Shown piece by piece: positions 35,348 through 43,502 of a DNA stretch of 56,189 nt; the stretch's first letter is position 1; each line of letters opens with the position of its first letter. The notes below the pieces were generated by a model. That model did not search any database. It saw only the letters and a program-made list of their open reading frames with translations, and was not told the origin of the DNA. A program made the position numbers and the translations under genes. Source of the stretch: DATJPY01 sp035506135 (GTDB lineage: Bacteria > Myxococcota_A > UBA9160 > PR03); the NCBI GenBank assembly GCA_035506135.1, contig DATJPY010000092.1, forward strand, positions 1 to 56,189. Reading direction: 5' to 3'.

Positions 35348-36328
35348 TTGTTCGATTCCGTCGAGGACGTCCAGAACCAGCTCGAGAAGCAGGGCTACAT
35401 CTGCGAGCGGCGCATCGCGACCGTCGTCTTTCTCGCGAAGCAGCTCGAGAAGCCGGTGCTGATCGAAGGACCCGCCGGGGTCGGCAAGACCGAGCTCGCC
35501 AAGGTGGTGGCGGCCGCCACCGGGCGCACGCTGATCCGGCTCCAGTGCTACGAGGGGCTCGACGAGGCCAAGGCGCTCTACGAGTGGGAGTACTCGAAGC
35601 AGCTCCTCTACACGCAGATCCTGAAGGAGAAGATCGCCGAGGTGATGGAGGGGACGCGCTCGCTGCGCGAGGCCGCCGAGCGGGTCGGCGCACAGGACAG
35701 CGTGTTCTTCTCCGACCAGTTCATCGTGCCGCGGCCGCTGCTCCACGCGATCACCGCGGACGAGCCGTGTGCGCTCCTGATCGACGAGGTCGACAAGTCG
35801 GACCCGGAGTTCGAGGCGTTCCTGCTCGAGGTGCTCTCGGACTTCCAGGTGACGGTGCCGGAGATCGGCACCTTCTCGGCGCGCCAGCGGCCGCTGGTAT
35901 TCCTCACCTCCAACGACGCCCGCGAGATGAGCGACGCCCTGAAGCGCCGCTGCCTGCACCTGTGGATCGACTACCCGAACGAGGAGGTGGAGCTCCGCAT
36001 CCTCGACGCCAAGGTGCCCGGCATCGACCGGAAGCTCGCGCAGGAGCTGGTGTCGATGATGCAGCGGCTGCGCCAACTCGACCTGAAGAAGGCGCCTTCG
36101 ATCTCCGAGACGCTCGACTGGGCGCGCGCGCTGCTCGCGCTCAACGCCACCACGCTCGACGAGACGCTGGCGCGCGACACGATGAACGTGATTCTCAAGT
36201 ACGAGGCCGACATCCGCAAGGCGCAGCAGGAGCTGTCGCGCGCGCTGCCGCGGCCCGAGCCGAAGCCGGCCGCGCCCGGCGCGCCCGCGCCCGACCCGGC
36301 GGCGCGCAAGAAGGGCACCCTGCACTAG
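35348..36328 (+). CDS. MoxR-family AAA ATPase
   Basis: A 326-residue AAA+ chaperone-like ATPase. Walker A GPAGVGKTELAKVV near residue 41, Walker B ALLIDEVDKSDPEFEAFLLE, sensor region FLTSNDAREMSDALKRRC. The C-terminal lid precedes a Pro/Ala-rich tail. Paired with a VWA protein gene 16 bases downstream, as in CoxD-CoxE and other MoxR-VWA systems that mature or insert metal into target proteins. The target is unknown, with no carbon-monoxide dehydrogenase here. It starts at TTG 35348; no other start gives a complete N-terminus. Confidence 0.92.
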   Translation: MFDSVEDVQNQLEKQGYICERRIATVVFLAKQLEKPVLIEGPAGVGKTELAKVVAAATGRTLIRLQCYEGLDEAKALYEWEYSKQLLYTQILKEKIAEVMEGTRSLREAAERVGAQDSVFFSDQFIVPRPLLHAITADEPCALLIDEVDKSDPEFEAFLLEVLSDFQVTVPEIGTFSARQRPLVFLTSNDAREMSDALKRRCLHLWIDYPNEEVELRILDAKVPGIDRKLAQELVSMMQRLRQLDLKKAPSISETLDWARALLALNATTLDETLARDTMNVILKYEADIRKAQQELSRALPRPEPKPAAPGAPAPDPAARKKGTLH

Positions 36329-36344
36329 CTGCGAGGGCGGGTGG

Positions 36345-37775
36345 ATGCAGCAGAAGATCGTCGAGTTCGCGAACCTGCTCCGCAAGAGCGGCTTGCGGGT
36401 GTCCGTGAGCGAGGCGATCGACGCGTTCCGCGCGCTCGACGAGCTCTCGATCGACGACCGGCAGGTGTTCCGCGACGCGCTGCGCGCCTCGCTGGTGAAG
36501 CGCGGTGACGACGTCCCGACCTACGACCAGCTCTTCGACCTCTACTGGTCCGGATTCCACGACAGCCTGAAGCAGGCGTTCGACGCAGCGAGTGCGTCGC
36601 TCTCCGGCGAGGGGATCGACGTCGAGGAGCTGCTGCGGCGCATCCAGGAGGCGCTCGAGAACGGGGAGCTCGGCGAGGCCGGCGACATGGAGCTCTCCGA
36701 GCTCGCTCGCGCGCTCCTGTCCGGGGATCTCTCGGAGCTCGAGCGGCTGATCCGCGCCGCGGCGGCGCAGGCCGGCACCGCGCGGATCGAGAACATGCTG
36801 CAGATCGGCTTCTTCGGGCGCCGCACCATGGAGGCGCTCGGGGCGGAGAGCGCCGCGCGCGAGCTCCAGAGCCTGGCGGCGCGCCTGCGCGCCGCGGGCA
36901 TGGGCGACGCGCAGGCGGAGGCGATCGGACGGCTCGCCGAGCGCTTCTTCGAGGCGCTGCGCCAGAGCGTGCGCAACTTCATGGAGCGAGAGCTCCAGAC
37001 CCGGAACTTCGACTACATGGAGAAGTTCCGGCGCGAGGCGCTCTTCGAGAAGAGCTTCTACAGCCTGACCGAGGAGGAGATCGCACGCATGCGCGAGGTG
37101 GTGACCCGCCTCGCGCAGCGCATCAAGAACGTGATGTCGATCCGCCGACGCCGGCTGAAGCGCGGCAAGCTCGATCTCCACACCATGCTGCGGCGCAACA
37201 TGGCGCGCGGCGGCATGCCCTTCGAGCTGGTCTTCAAGGAGCGGCGCAAGGATCGTCCGAAGCTCGTCATCCTGTGCGACGTGTCCTCGTCGGTGGCGAA
37301 CGTCTCGCGCTTCATGCTGCAGTTCGTCTACAGCCTGCAGGAGTGCTTCACCAAGATCCGCTCGTTCGTTTTCGTGGCCGAGCTCGGCGAGGTGACCCAG
37401 GTCTTCCACGACCACGAGGTCAGCAAGGCGATCGAGGAGGCGCTCGAGGGCGGCGGAGCGATCAACGTCTACACGCGCTCGAACTTCGGCATGGCGTTCC
37501 ACATGTTCTGGCGCGACTTCCTGTCGGCAGTGGACGCCAAGACGACCGTGCTGGTGCTCGGCGACGCGCGCAACAACTACAACGACCCGAAGGCGTGGTG
37601 CCTACGCGACGTGCACGCCAAGGCGAAGAACGTGGTGTGGCTGAATCCCGAGAGCCCGAGCGCGTGGGGCTTCGGCGACTCGGTGATGGACAAGTACCTG
37701 CCCTACACGAGCGTCGCAGAAGAGTGTCGAAACCTGCGGCAGCTCTCGCGCATCGTCGACCGCCTCGTGCTCTGA
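36345..37775 (+). CDS. VWA-domain protein (CoxE-like), MoxR partner
   Basis: A 476-residue protein. The N-terminal 250 residues are helical and acidic, of the kind found in CoxE/DUF58-like VWA proteins. The C-terminal von Willebrand A domain has MIDAS motif DVSSSV at residue 312, then TRSNFGMAF (Thr/Ser ligand) and LVLGDARNNYNDP (Asp ligand). No signal peptide is visible, so probably cytoplasmic. Second gene of the MoxR-VWA pair, ending just before a hairpin terminator. Substrate protein unknown. Confidence 0.9.
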   Translation: MQQKIVEFANLLRKSGLRVSVSEAIDAFRALDELSIDDRQVFRDALRASLVKRGDDVPTYDQLFDLYWSGFHDSLKQAFDAASASLSGEGIDVEELLRRIQEALENGELGEAGDMELSELARALLSGDLSELERLIRAAAAQAGTARIENMLQIGFFGRRTMEALGAESAARELQSLAARLRAAGMGDAQAEAIGRLAERFFEALRQSVRNFMERELQTRNFDYMEKFRREALFEKSFYSLTEEEIARMREVVTRLAQRIKNVMSIRRRRLKRGKLDLHTMLRRNMARGGMPFELVFKERRKDRPKLVILCDVSSSVANVSRFMLQFVYSLQECFTKIRSFVFVAELGEVTQVFHDHEVSKAIEEALEGGGAINVYTRSNFGMAFHMFWRDFLSAVDAKTTVLVLGDARNNYNDPKAWCLRDVHAKAKNVVWLNPESPSAWGFGDSVMDKYLPYTSVAEECRNLRQLSRIVDRLVL

Positions 37776-37801
37776 TCCCCGAACGCGGACCCCCGAACGG
37801 A

Positions 37802-37835
37802 AACGCCCCGCCCGGCGCGAGCCGGACGGGGCGTT
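37802..37835 (+). terminator. Rho-independent-type terminator after the MoxR-VWA operon
   Basis: A 15-base-pair stem with one C-A mismatch (arms AACGCCCCGCCCGGC and GCCGGACGGGGCGTT) and a GCGA tetraloop, starting 26 bases after the VWA stop. The 3' side is GTTCTAC, a poor T-run. On the opposite strand the hairpin is followed by GTTTCCGTT, so it may act in both directions. Confidence 0.65.
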
Positions 37836-37844
37836 CTACAGGGG

Positions 37845-37920
37845 GGAGTGGCGGTGGATAGATGATGGGGGGTGAGAGGTTGGACATTTCGGTTAGAAAT
37901 GCCTTATCCACCGCCGCTCC
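37845..37920 (+). ncRNA. Unclassified structured element (16-bp stem with inner hairpin)
   Basis: Arms 37845-37860 and 37905-37920 pair in all 16 positions if read as plus-strand RNA, with a single G-U wobble. On the minus strand the same position is a C-A mismatch, so plus-strand transcription is favoured. The 44-base loop contains a perfect six-base-pair hairpin (CATTTC, GGTTA, GAAATG at 37885-37901) and a purine-rich stretch at 37861-37880. I do not recognise a known RNA class. It may be a small RNA, a leader or a DNA-level site. Confidence 0.45.
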
Positions 37921-38066
37921 AGAAACCTGTCGGAAACTTGGCTCGGAGACCCTCCTGCCGTCGATCGAAACGGATTATGCGCGCTGCCCCCGCACTCTGT
38001 CAAACAGGATTTGTCGCGTCTCGAAATTCCCCTGACACCGCCCCTAGGGGATAGGCCCAGTCGAGC

Positions 38067-38096
38067 TTGGCGGCGCCAGAATGCCTCGGATAGGTT
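38067..38096 (+). promoter_or_regulatory. Promoter candidate for leaderless miaB
   Basis: TTGGCG at 38067-38072, 18 bases, then TAGGTT at 38091-38096, the same -10 as ribBA. The ATG at 38105 follows after eight bases with no Shine-Dalgarno. That would make the transcript leaderless and would exclude the upstream ATG at 38081. Confidence 0.45.
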
Positions 38097-38104
38097 GCCC
38101 CGAA

Positions 38105-39469
38105 ATGTCCGCCCGGCGCTTCCATCTCCGCACCTTCGGGTGCCAGATGAACGTGCACGACTCGGAGAAGGTCGCGAACCTGCTGGCGCACGAGGGCTTC
38201 GTCCCCGAGCCGGACCCCGAGCTCGCCGACCTCCTCGTCGTGAACACCTGCTCGATCCGCGACAAGGCCGAGCAGCGCCTCTACGCCGACCTCGGCGCGC
38301 TCCGCGCCTGGCGCGAGCGGCGGCCGGGACGGCTCATCGGTGTCGGCGGCTGCGTCGCCCAGCAGCAGGGTGACGCTTTGCTGGAGCGCTTCCCGCAGCT
38401 CGACTTCGTCTTCGGAACCCACAACCTGCGCCTCCTGCCTGCGCTCGTGGGAGCCGCCGCCCAGGGGCGCCGGCGCGCGGAGACGGCCGAGCGGGGCGAC
38501 CTCGAGCGCTTCGAGCTGCCGGGCCGCCACCCAGCGCTCGGGCGCGCGACGCCAGGCCGGGCCTTCCTCACGGTGATGGAAGGCTGCGACATGTTCTGCT
38601 CGTTCTGCATCGTTCCGCTCACCCGGGGCCGCGAGATCAGCCGGCCGGCGGCGGCGATCGTCCGCGAGGCGGAGGAGCTGGCCGCGGACGGCGTCGCCGA
38701 GATCACCCTGCTCGGCCAGACGGTGAACGCCTACGGCCGGCACGACGTGCGGCGCGGGCGCACCCCGTCGGCGGGAACGACGAGCTTCGCAGCCCTGCTC
38801 CGGCGGCTGGCGGCGATCCCCGGCCTCCGGCGCATCCGCTACACGAGCCCGCACCCGATCTTCTTCGACGAGGATCTCGTCGCCGCGCACGGCGAGCTCG
38901 AGGCGCTCTGCCCCCACGTCCACCTGCCGGCACAGAGCGGCTCGGACTCGGTGCTCGCCGCCATGCGGCGGCGCTACCGGTCCGACGATCTTCGGGCCCT
39001 GGCCGAGCGCCTGCGGGCCGCACGCCCGGATCTGGCGCTCACGACCGACCTGATCGTCGGCTTCCCGGGCGAGACCGACCGCGACTTCGAAGACACCCTC
39101 GCGCTGGTCCGCGACCTGGGCTTCGCGGATAGCTTCTCGTTCAAGTACTCGCCGCGGCCCGGGACGGCGGCCGCGGAGCAGGGCGGCGCCCCGTCGGACG
39201 CGATGGCTCAGGAGCGGCTCGAGGCTCTCCAGGCTCTCCAACGCAGCCAGACCCTCGCCTACCACCGGAGCCGGGTGGGCGGCACGACCGAGGTGCTGGT
39301 CGAGGGGCCGAGCTCGCACAGCGGCCGCCCGGACCTCGCCGGGCAGCGGTCGGGCCGCGACCCCTGGCACCGCGTGGTGAACCTGATGACCGGGGCGCAC
39401 CCGGGCGAGTTCGTCCGCGTCCAGATCGCCGATGCCACCCCTCACTCCCTGATCGGCCTCCCGGCCTGA
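38105..39469 (+). CDS. miaB: tRNA-2-methylthio-N6-dimethylallyladenosine synthase
   Basis: Radical-SAM methylthiotransferase that modifies A37 of tRNAs reading UNN codons. N-terminal cluster cysteines are in RTFGCQMN, VNTCSIRDKA and GGCVAQ; the radical-SAM CxxxCxxC is in EGCDMFCSFC (C161, C165, C168). The sequence LPAQSGSDSVLAAMRRRY and the C-terminal TRAM-like domain are present. It is 454 residues from ATG 38105; a start at 38081 would give 462. It stands alone, with a long upstream gap. Confidence 0.94.
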   Translation: MSARRFHLRTFGCQMNVHDSEKVANLLAHEGFVPEPDPELADLLVVNTCSIRDKAEQRLYADLGALRAWRERRPGRLIGVGGCVAQQQGDALLERFPQLDFVFGTHNLRLLPALVGAAAQGRRRAETAERGDLERFELPGRHPALGRATPGRAFLTVMEGCDMFCSFCIVPLTRGREISRPAAAIVREAEELAADGVAEITLLGQTVNAYGRHDVRRGRTPSAGTTSFAALLRRLAAIPGLRRIRYTSPHPIFFDEDLVAAHGELEALCPHVHLPAQSGSDSVLAAMRRRYRSDDLRALAERLRAARPDLALTTDLIVGFPGETDRDFEDTLALVRDLGFADSFSFKYSPRPGTAAAEQGGAPSDAMAQERLEALQALQRSQTLAYHRSRVGGTTEVLVEGPSSHSGRPDLAGQRSGRDPWHRVVNLMTGAHPGEFVRVQIADATPHSLIGLPA

Positions 39470-39617
39470 GCGGGCGGTTGCCTCGAGCCCGCGGGGACCT
39501 CCGGCGGGTTGCCGGTTTCATTGAAGGATCTGCCGCCTCCGGCCGATGAAGGACGTCGGCGCGGGGCCACCCGCCGGCCCTCGGGACCGGCGTTCTGGAG
39601 CCCGCGCCGGGGGAGAC

Positions 39618-41426
39618 ATGGCGAAGGCGCGGATCCTCGCCGTCGACGACCAGCGCTACTTCCGCGTCTACCTCGAGGACCTGCTCGTCCAGCAGGGCTT
39701 CGAGGTGCACACGGCCAGCAGCGGCGAGGAGGCGCTCCACCTGATGGAGCGCGAGCTCTACGACGTGGTCGTGACCGACCTCGTGATGCCGGGTCTCGCC
39801 GGCGTCGAGCTCGTGGAGCGGGTGAAGAGCCGCTGGCCGGAGCTCGACGTCGTGGTGGTGACGAGCGTCGGCGACGTGCGCACCGCCGTCGAGGCCATGC
39901 GCACCGGCGCCAGCGACTACCTGCTGAAGCCCCTCGACGCGACGCTGCTCTCCCGCTCCCTCGAGGCGATCCTGCAGCGCAAGCGGCTGCGGCTGGAGCA
40001 CGCCTCGCTGATGGCCGAGAACCTCGAGTACCTCGGCGTCCTCTCGCTCTACGAGCGGACCATGGCGCTCTTCTCGACGCTCGCGGTCGAGCCGCTCGCC
40101 GACCGCATCGTCGAGGGCCTGTGTCTGGAGGCTCGTGCGCAGGGCGGCATCGCCTGGCTGGCGCGCCCCGACGACCCGAACCGGCTGCGGCTCGCCGCGG
40201 CGCGCGGGCTGGTGCGGGTGGAGCGCGAGGCCGAGGAGATCGCGGTCGACGCGCTGCCGCCGGAGCTCGCGCCGCTGCTGCGCCCCGAGGCGACGGCGTT
40301 CGCAGCGGGCTCCGCGCTGATCGTGCCGCTCCGGAACGAGGGCCACCTGCTCGGCTTCGCGCGGCTCACCGACAAGCTGTCGGGCGCCTCCTTCGATGCC
40401 CGCGACCGCGCCGTGTCCGAGCGCTTCGCCGTGCCCGCGGCGATCGCGGCCGGAAACGCCCTGCGCTTCCGCGCGCTCGAGCACCGCTCCTTCCGCGATC
40501 CCGTGACCAAGGCCTACACCTGGGCGTTCTTCGAGGACGTGGTCCGCAACGAGATCCGCAAGGCCGGCCGCTTCTGCCGCTCGTTCTCGCTGCTCAAGGT
40601 GGAGCTCGCGGGCGTGGGCGAGCTGCGGCGCGAGCTCCCCGACACCGAGTTCGCCGCGTGGCTCGAGCGCCTCGCGTTCCAGATCGGCCGCGTGCTGCGC
40701 ACCACCGATCTCCTGGCCGCCGAGACCGACAGCCGCTTCGCCGTCCTGCTGCCGGAGACCGACGCGCTCGGCGCCGCCGTGCTCAAGCGCCGCATCGGCG
40801 AGGTGCTCGAGCGCGGCGAGCTCCTGCGCGGCGAGAAGCCGGGCCCCCGTCTCCACCTGGCGGCCGCGAGCTTCCCGGTCGACGGCACGCAGCTCGAAGA
40901 GCTGAGTCGGGTGCTCGGCGGGCGCCTGGCGGAGGACCGCGACAGCCTGGTGCACTCGCTGGGCCTCGAGCACAAGCCGTTCCCGATCCTGCTCGACGCG
41001 CTGGCGGGCCGCGGCGAGGCGCTCGGCGTCGACGCATTCGAGCAGGTCCTGCGCTTCGTGCTCGCCGAGGTCGAGCGCCGCGCCGTGGAGCGCGGGATCC
41101 TCTGCGTCTCGCCGGGCTCAGCCCTGCTCCCGGTCGTGCGCGAGGGCCTCGCGCGGCTGGATCCCGCCCACACGCGCACCGAGCTGGTCGTCGTGAGCGA
41201 CGGTCGCGCCGACGCGCTCGCCGGCGTCCCGGTCACGTGCGTGCCGCCGCAGCAGATCGGGACCCGGCGGCCGTTCCTGCTCTACTACGCGGAGGGTCCC
41301 GCGTACGCGCTGGTCGGCGACGCGAGCGCTGCCGGCGGCGGGCTGTTCCAGACCTCGGACCGGGTGCTGGTCGAGCACCTGGCCTTCCAGCTGCAGCGGG
41401 CGCTCGGCGTCCCGATCTCCCGCTGA
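39618..41426 (+). CDS. Response regulator with GAF and degenerate GGDEF domains
   Basis: A 602-residue signalling protein. Residues 1-120 are a receiver domain with acidic pair D10-D11, phospho-acceptor D54 and K104. A coiled stretch (about 120-150) leads to a GAF-like domain (about 155-300). From about 305, DPVTKAYTWAFFEDVVRNEI matches the start of GGDEF domains, but the GG(D/E)EF signature is TDSRF, so cyclase activity is unlikely. The C-terminal 150 residues are conserved-looking but unnamed to me. It starts at ATG 39618 after GGGAG; an in-frame ATG lies at 39546. First of three signalling genes. Confidence 0.82.
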   Translation: MAKARILAVDDQRYFRVYLEDLLVQQGFEVHTASSGEEALHLMERELYDVVVTDLVMPGLAGVELVERVKSRWPELDVVVVTSVGDVRTAVEAMRTGASDYLLKPLDATLLSRSLEAILQRKRLRLEHASLMAENLEYLGVLSLYERTMALFSTLAVEPLADRIVEGLCLEARAQGGIAWLARPDDPNRLRLAAARGLVRVEREAEEIAVDALPPELAPLLRPEATAFAAGSALIVPLRNEGHLLGFARLTDKLSGASFDARDRAVSERFAVPAAIAAGNALRFRALEHRSFRDPVTKAYTWAFFEDVVRNEIRKAGRFCRSFSLLKVELAGVGELRRELPDTEFAAWLERLAFQIGRVLRTTDLLAAETDSRFAVLLPETDALGAAVLKRRIGEVLERGELLRGEKPGPRLHLAAASFPVDGTQLEELSRVLGGRLAEDRDSLVHSLGLEHKPFPILLDALAGRGEALGVDAFEQVLRFVLAEVERRAVERGILCVSPGSALLPVVREGLARLDPAHTRTELVVVSDGRADALAGVPVTCVPPQQIGTRRPFLLYYAEGPAYALVGDASAAGGGLFQTSDRVLVEHLAFQLQRALGVPISR

Positions 41427-41442
41427 GCCGTCGGAGAACCGC

Positions 41443-42975
41443 GTGAGCCGCCTGGTCGTCGTCGCCGCCGCCGATCCCGAACGCTCCGACCGCTTGCGCG
41501 AGGCGTGCGCCGTGCGCGGCTACGCGACCCGCGCGGTCTCGAACGGCGCCGACGCCCTCGAGGTGTGCATCGCCGAGGTGCCCGACGTGCTGCTGGCGGC
41601 GGGGCCGCTGGCGCTGATCGAGGCACCGAAGCTCGTGGAGATCCTCCGGACCAATCCGCGCACGCGGCGCGTCCGCTTCGTGTTCCTGAGCGACGTCGAG
41701 GCGCCGGCCGGCGGCGCGGAGTGGGGCGCGCTCCAGCTTCCCCTGGACGCGGACCCCGACGAGGTGGGCGAGCGCGTCGCCGAGCTCGCCGTGCGCGGGT
41801 CCGAGCTCGACGCGGTCGGCGAGGCGCGCGAGGAGGTCGAGGGCCAGCTCGCGCAGATCCCGCTCGCCGACCTGCTGCAGCTCTTCCACCTGAACCGCCG
41901 CACGGGCACCTTCGAGCTGCGCCGGCGCACCCCGGATGGGCGCAGCGAGCGCGGTCGCATCCACCTGCACGAGGGCGACGTGGTGCAGGCCGCGACGGGG
42001 CCCGTCGAGGGCGAGAAGGCGCTGTTCCGGCTCCTCACCTGGAACGACGGCGCCTTCGCGTTCCGCGCCGAGCCGATCCAGATCGCCCCGCGCATCACGT
42101 CGACCACGCGCGCGCTCCTGATGGAGGGGATGCGCCAGCTCGACGAATGGCGTCGCCTGCGCGCCGAGCTGCCCTCGTTCGACGCGCACGTCGCGCTGCG
42201 CGTGCGCAGCGCCGAGCTGCCGAACGTGGTGCACCCGCTGACGCAGGAGGTGCTGCTGCTGCTGGAGCTCTACAGCAACGTCGGCGAGCTGGTCGACCAC
42301 TCGTCGTTCCCCGACTACCAGGTGCTGCGCACGCTGCAGACGCTGGTCCAGCGCGGCATCGTCGAGGTCCGCGCCGGCGCGCCGCTGCCCTCGCCCGAGG
42401 CCGGCCTGTTCCGCGCGGCGCAGGTGCGCCGGCTGCGCGAGTGGCTGGGCGGCGGGCGCGCGGACAGCGCGCGCCCGCGCGACGCCAAGGTGCTCGTCGC
42501 CTCGACCCACCCCGACGCGACGCGCGACTTCCTCGGCGTGCTGCAGGGCGTGCCGGGGCTGCAGCCGCACCCGCGCATGGCCGAGGGGATTCCCGCCGAC
42601 GGCCTCGGTCCGATCGCGAGGCTTCGCGTCGACGGCGACGTCGGGATCGAGTTCGTACACGTCCCCGCGCAGCCGAGCTACGCCCCGCTCTGGCCGCTCG
42701 CGGGGTACGGCGCGCTCGGCGTGCTGCTCCTGCTCGGCGGTCCGGTCGCCGAGGCGGCCGCCGCGGTGCGCCCGCTGGCGGAGTCGATGCGCGGCCTGCC
42801 GCACGCGCGCCTGCTGCATCTCCTGCTGACGCGGCCCGGCGAGAGCGACCTCGCCGAGGAGATCCGCCACAACGTCGATCTGGCCGAGGAGTCGACGCTC
42901 GTGCTGATGCCGCTCGAGGCGCGGCGCGAGCCGATCGAGCTGCTTCGCGGCGCGTTCTCGAGGCTCCTTCCCTGA
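41443..42975 (+). CDS. Receiver-like / DUF4388 (PATAN) protein with GTPase-like C-terminus
   Basis: A 510-residue protein. The N-terminus (1-110) resembles a receiver domain, but the phospho-acceptor region reads VPDVLLAAGPL and has no Asp there. A DUF4388/PATAN domain spans about 130-230 (QIPLADLLQLFHLNRRTGTF to LLTWNDGAFAF). From about 345, RDAKVLVASTHP and IEFVHVPAQPSY with GALGVLLLLGG recall the small GTPases often joined to DUF4388, but the P-loop is missing, so nucleotide binding is doubtful. It starts at GTG 41443 after GGAGAA, 17 bases after the previous gene. Confidence 0.75.
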   Translation: MSRLVVVAAADPERSDRLREACAVRGYATRAVSNGADALEVCIAEVPDVLLAAGPLALIEAPKLVEILRTNPRTRRVRFVFLSDVEAPAGGAEWGALQLPLDADPDEVGERVAELAVRGSELDAVGEAREEVEGQLAQIPLADLLQLFHLNRRTGTFELRRRTPDGRSERGRIHLHEGDVVQAATGPVEGEKALFRLLTWNDGAFAFRAEPIQIAPRITSTTRALLMEGMRQLDEWRRLRAELPSFDAHVALRVRSAELPNVVHPLTQEVLLLLELYSNVGELVDHSSFPDYQVLRTLQTLVQRGIVEVRAGAPLPSPEAGLFRAAQVRRLREWLGGGRADSARPRDAKVLVASTHPDATRDFLGVLQGVPGLQPHPRMAEGIPADGLGPIARLRVDGDVGIEFVHVPAQPSYAPLWPLAGYGALGVLLLLGGPVAEAAAAVRPLAESMRGLPHARLLHLLLTRPGESDLAEEIRHNVDLAEESTLVLMPLEARREPIELLRGAFSRLLP

Positions 42976-43430
42976 TGGCGGCGGCGGCGCTCAAGACCTT
43001 CGGGCTCTTCGCGGACCTCTCGGACGCCGAGCGCGACGAGATCGCCGCGCTGCTCGAGGAGCGGCGCCTGTCCCCCGGTGAGACGCTGTTTCAGGAGGGC
43101 GACGAGGCCGACGCGCTCGCGCTCGTGGTCGACGGGAGCGTGGAGCTCTCGAGCCGGCGCACGCCCGAGAAGGCGATGTTCGGCGGAGGCAGCGTGCTCG
43201 GCGGGCTCGCGCTGCTCGCGGTAGGAACGCGGCTCGCGAGCGCCGTCGGCGCCGAGCGCGCCTCGGTGCTGCTGCTCCGGCGCGAGGACTTCCTGCGACT
43301 CTCGGAGGACAACCCGCGTGCCGCCTGCCGCATCGTGACCGCGATCGCCGCCGAGGCTGCGTCGCAGATGCGTCTGGCGCTCGACGTGCTCGGCGCCGCG
43401 TCGGTTGACCGCCCCCAGGCGGCCGACTAG
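42975..43430 (+). CDS. Cyclic-nucleotide-binding-domain protein
   Basis: A 151-residue single-domain protein of the cNMP-binding fold: FADLSDAERDEIAALLEER, then PGETLFQEGDEADALALVVDG and the C-terminal helix. The phosphate-binding cassette is degenerate (FGGGSVLGGLALLAVGTR), lacking the Glu and Arg of typical cAMP-binding sites. It therefore may bind another ligand or none. No DNA-binding domain is attached. Its start overlaps the DUF4388 stop (TGATG), so the two are coupled. Its last codons contain the guaB -35 and -10 boxes. Confidence 0.82.
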   Translation: MAAAALKTFGLFADLSDAERDEIAALLEERRLSPGETLFQEGDEADALALVVDGSVELSSRRTPEKAMFGGGSVLGGLALLAVGTRLASAVGAERASVLLLRREDFLRLSEDNPRAACRIVTAIAAEAASQMRLALDVLGAASVDRPQAAD

Positions 43431-43433
43431 ACT
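43405..43433 (+). promoter_or_regulatory. Sigma-70-type promoter for guaB
   Basis: TTGACC at 43405-43410, exactly 17 bases, then TAGACT at 43428-43433, within and just past the end of the cNMP gene. Leader to the guaB ATG is about 60 bases. One of the best box pairs in the window. Confidence 0.62.
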
Positions 43434-43502
43434 GCTCGCCCAACTCGGACCCCCCGAGCCCCCACTCCTCGAGAGCCGGCCGTCGGCCGACCAGGCGATG
43501 CG

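Larger units (their letters stand above)
37776..38104. other. 329-base intergenic region: terminator, structured element and promoter
   Basis: No protein gene seen. It holds, in order, a GC-rich terminator hairpin (37802-37835), an element with a 16-base-pair stem (37845-37920), a stretch of lower GC with no recognised signal (37922-38066), and a promoter candidate for miaB (38067-38096). Confidence 0.7.

Noticed and set aside
37861..37904. Hammerhead ribozyme core in the loop of the structured element
   Set aside because: ATGATG and GAAAT resemble core pieces, but the required CUGANGA and stem order are missing.
37967..37990. dif-like recombination half-site (ATTATGCGCGC)
   Set aside because: One arm resembles a XerD/XerC site, but the partner arm and the six-base centre do not match.
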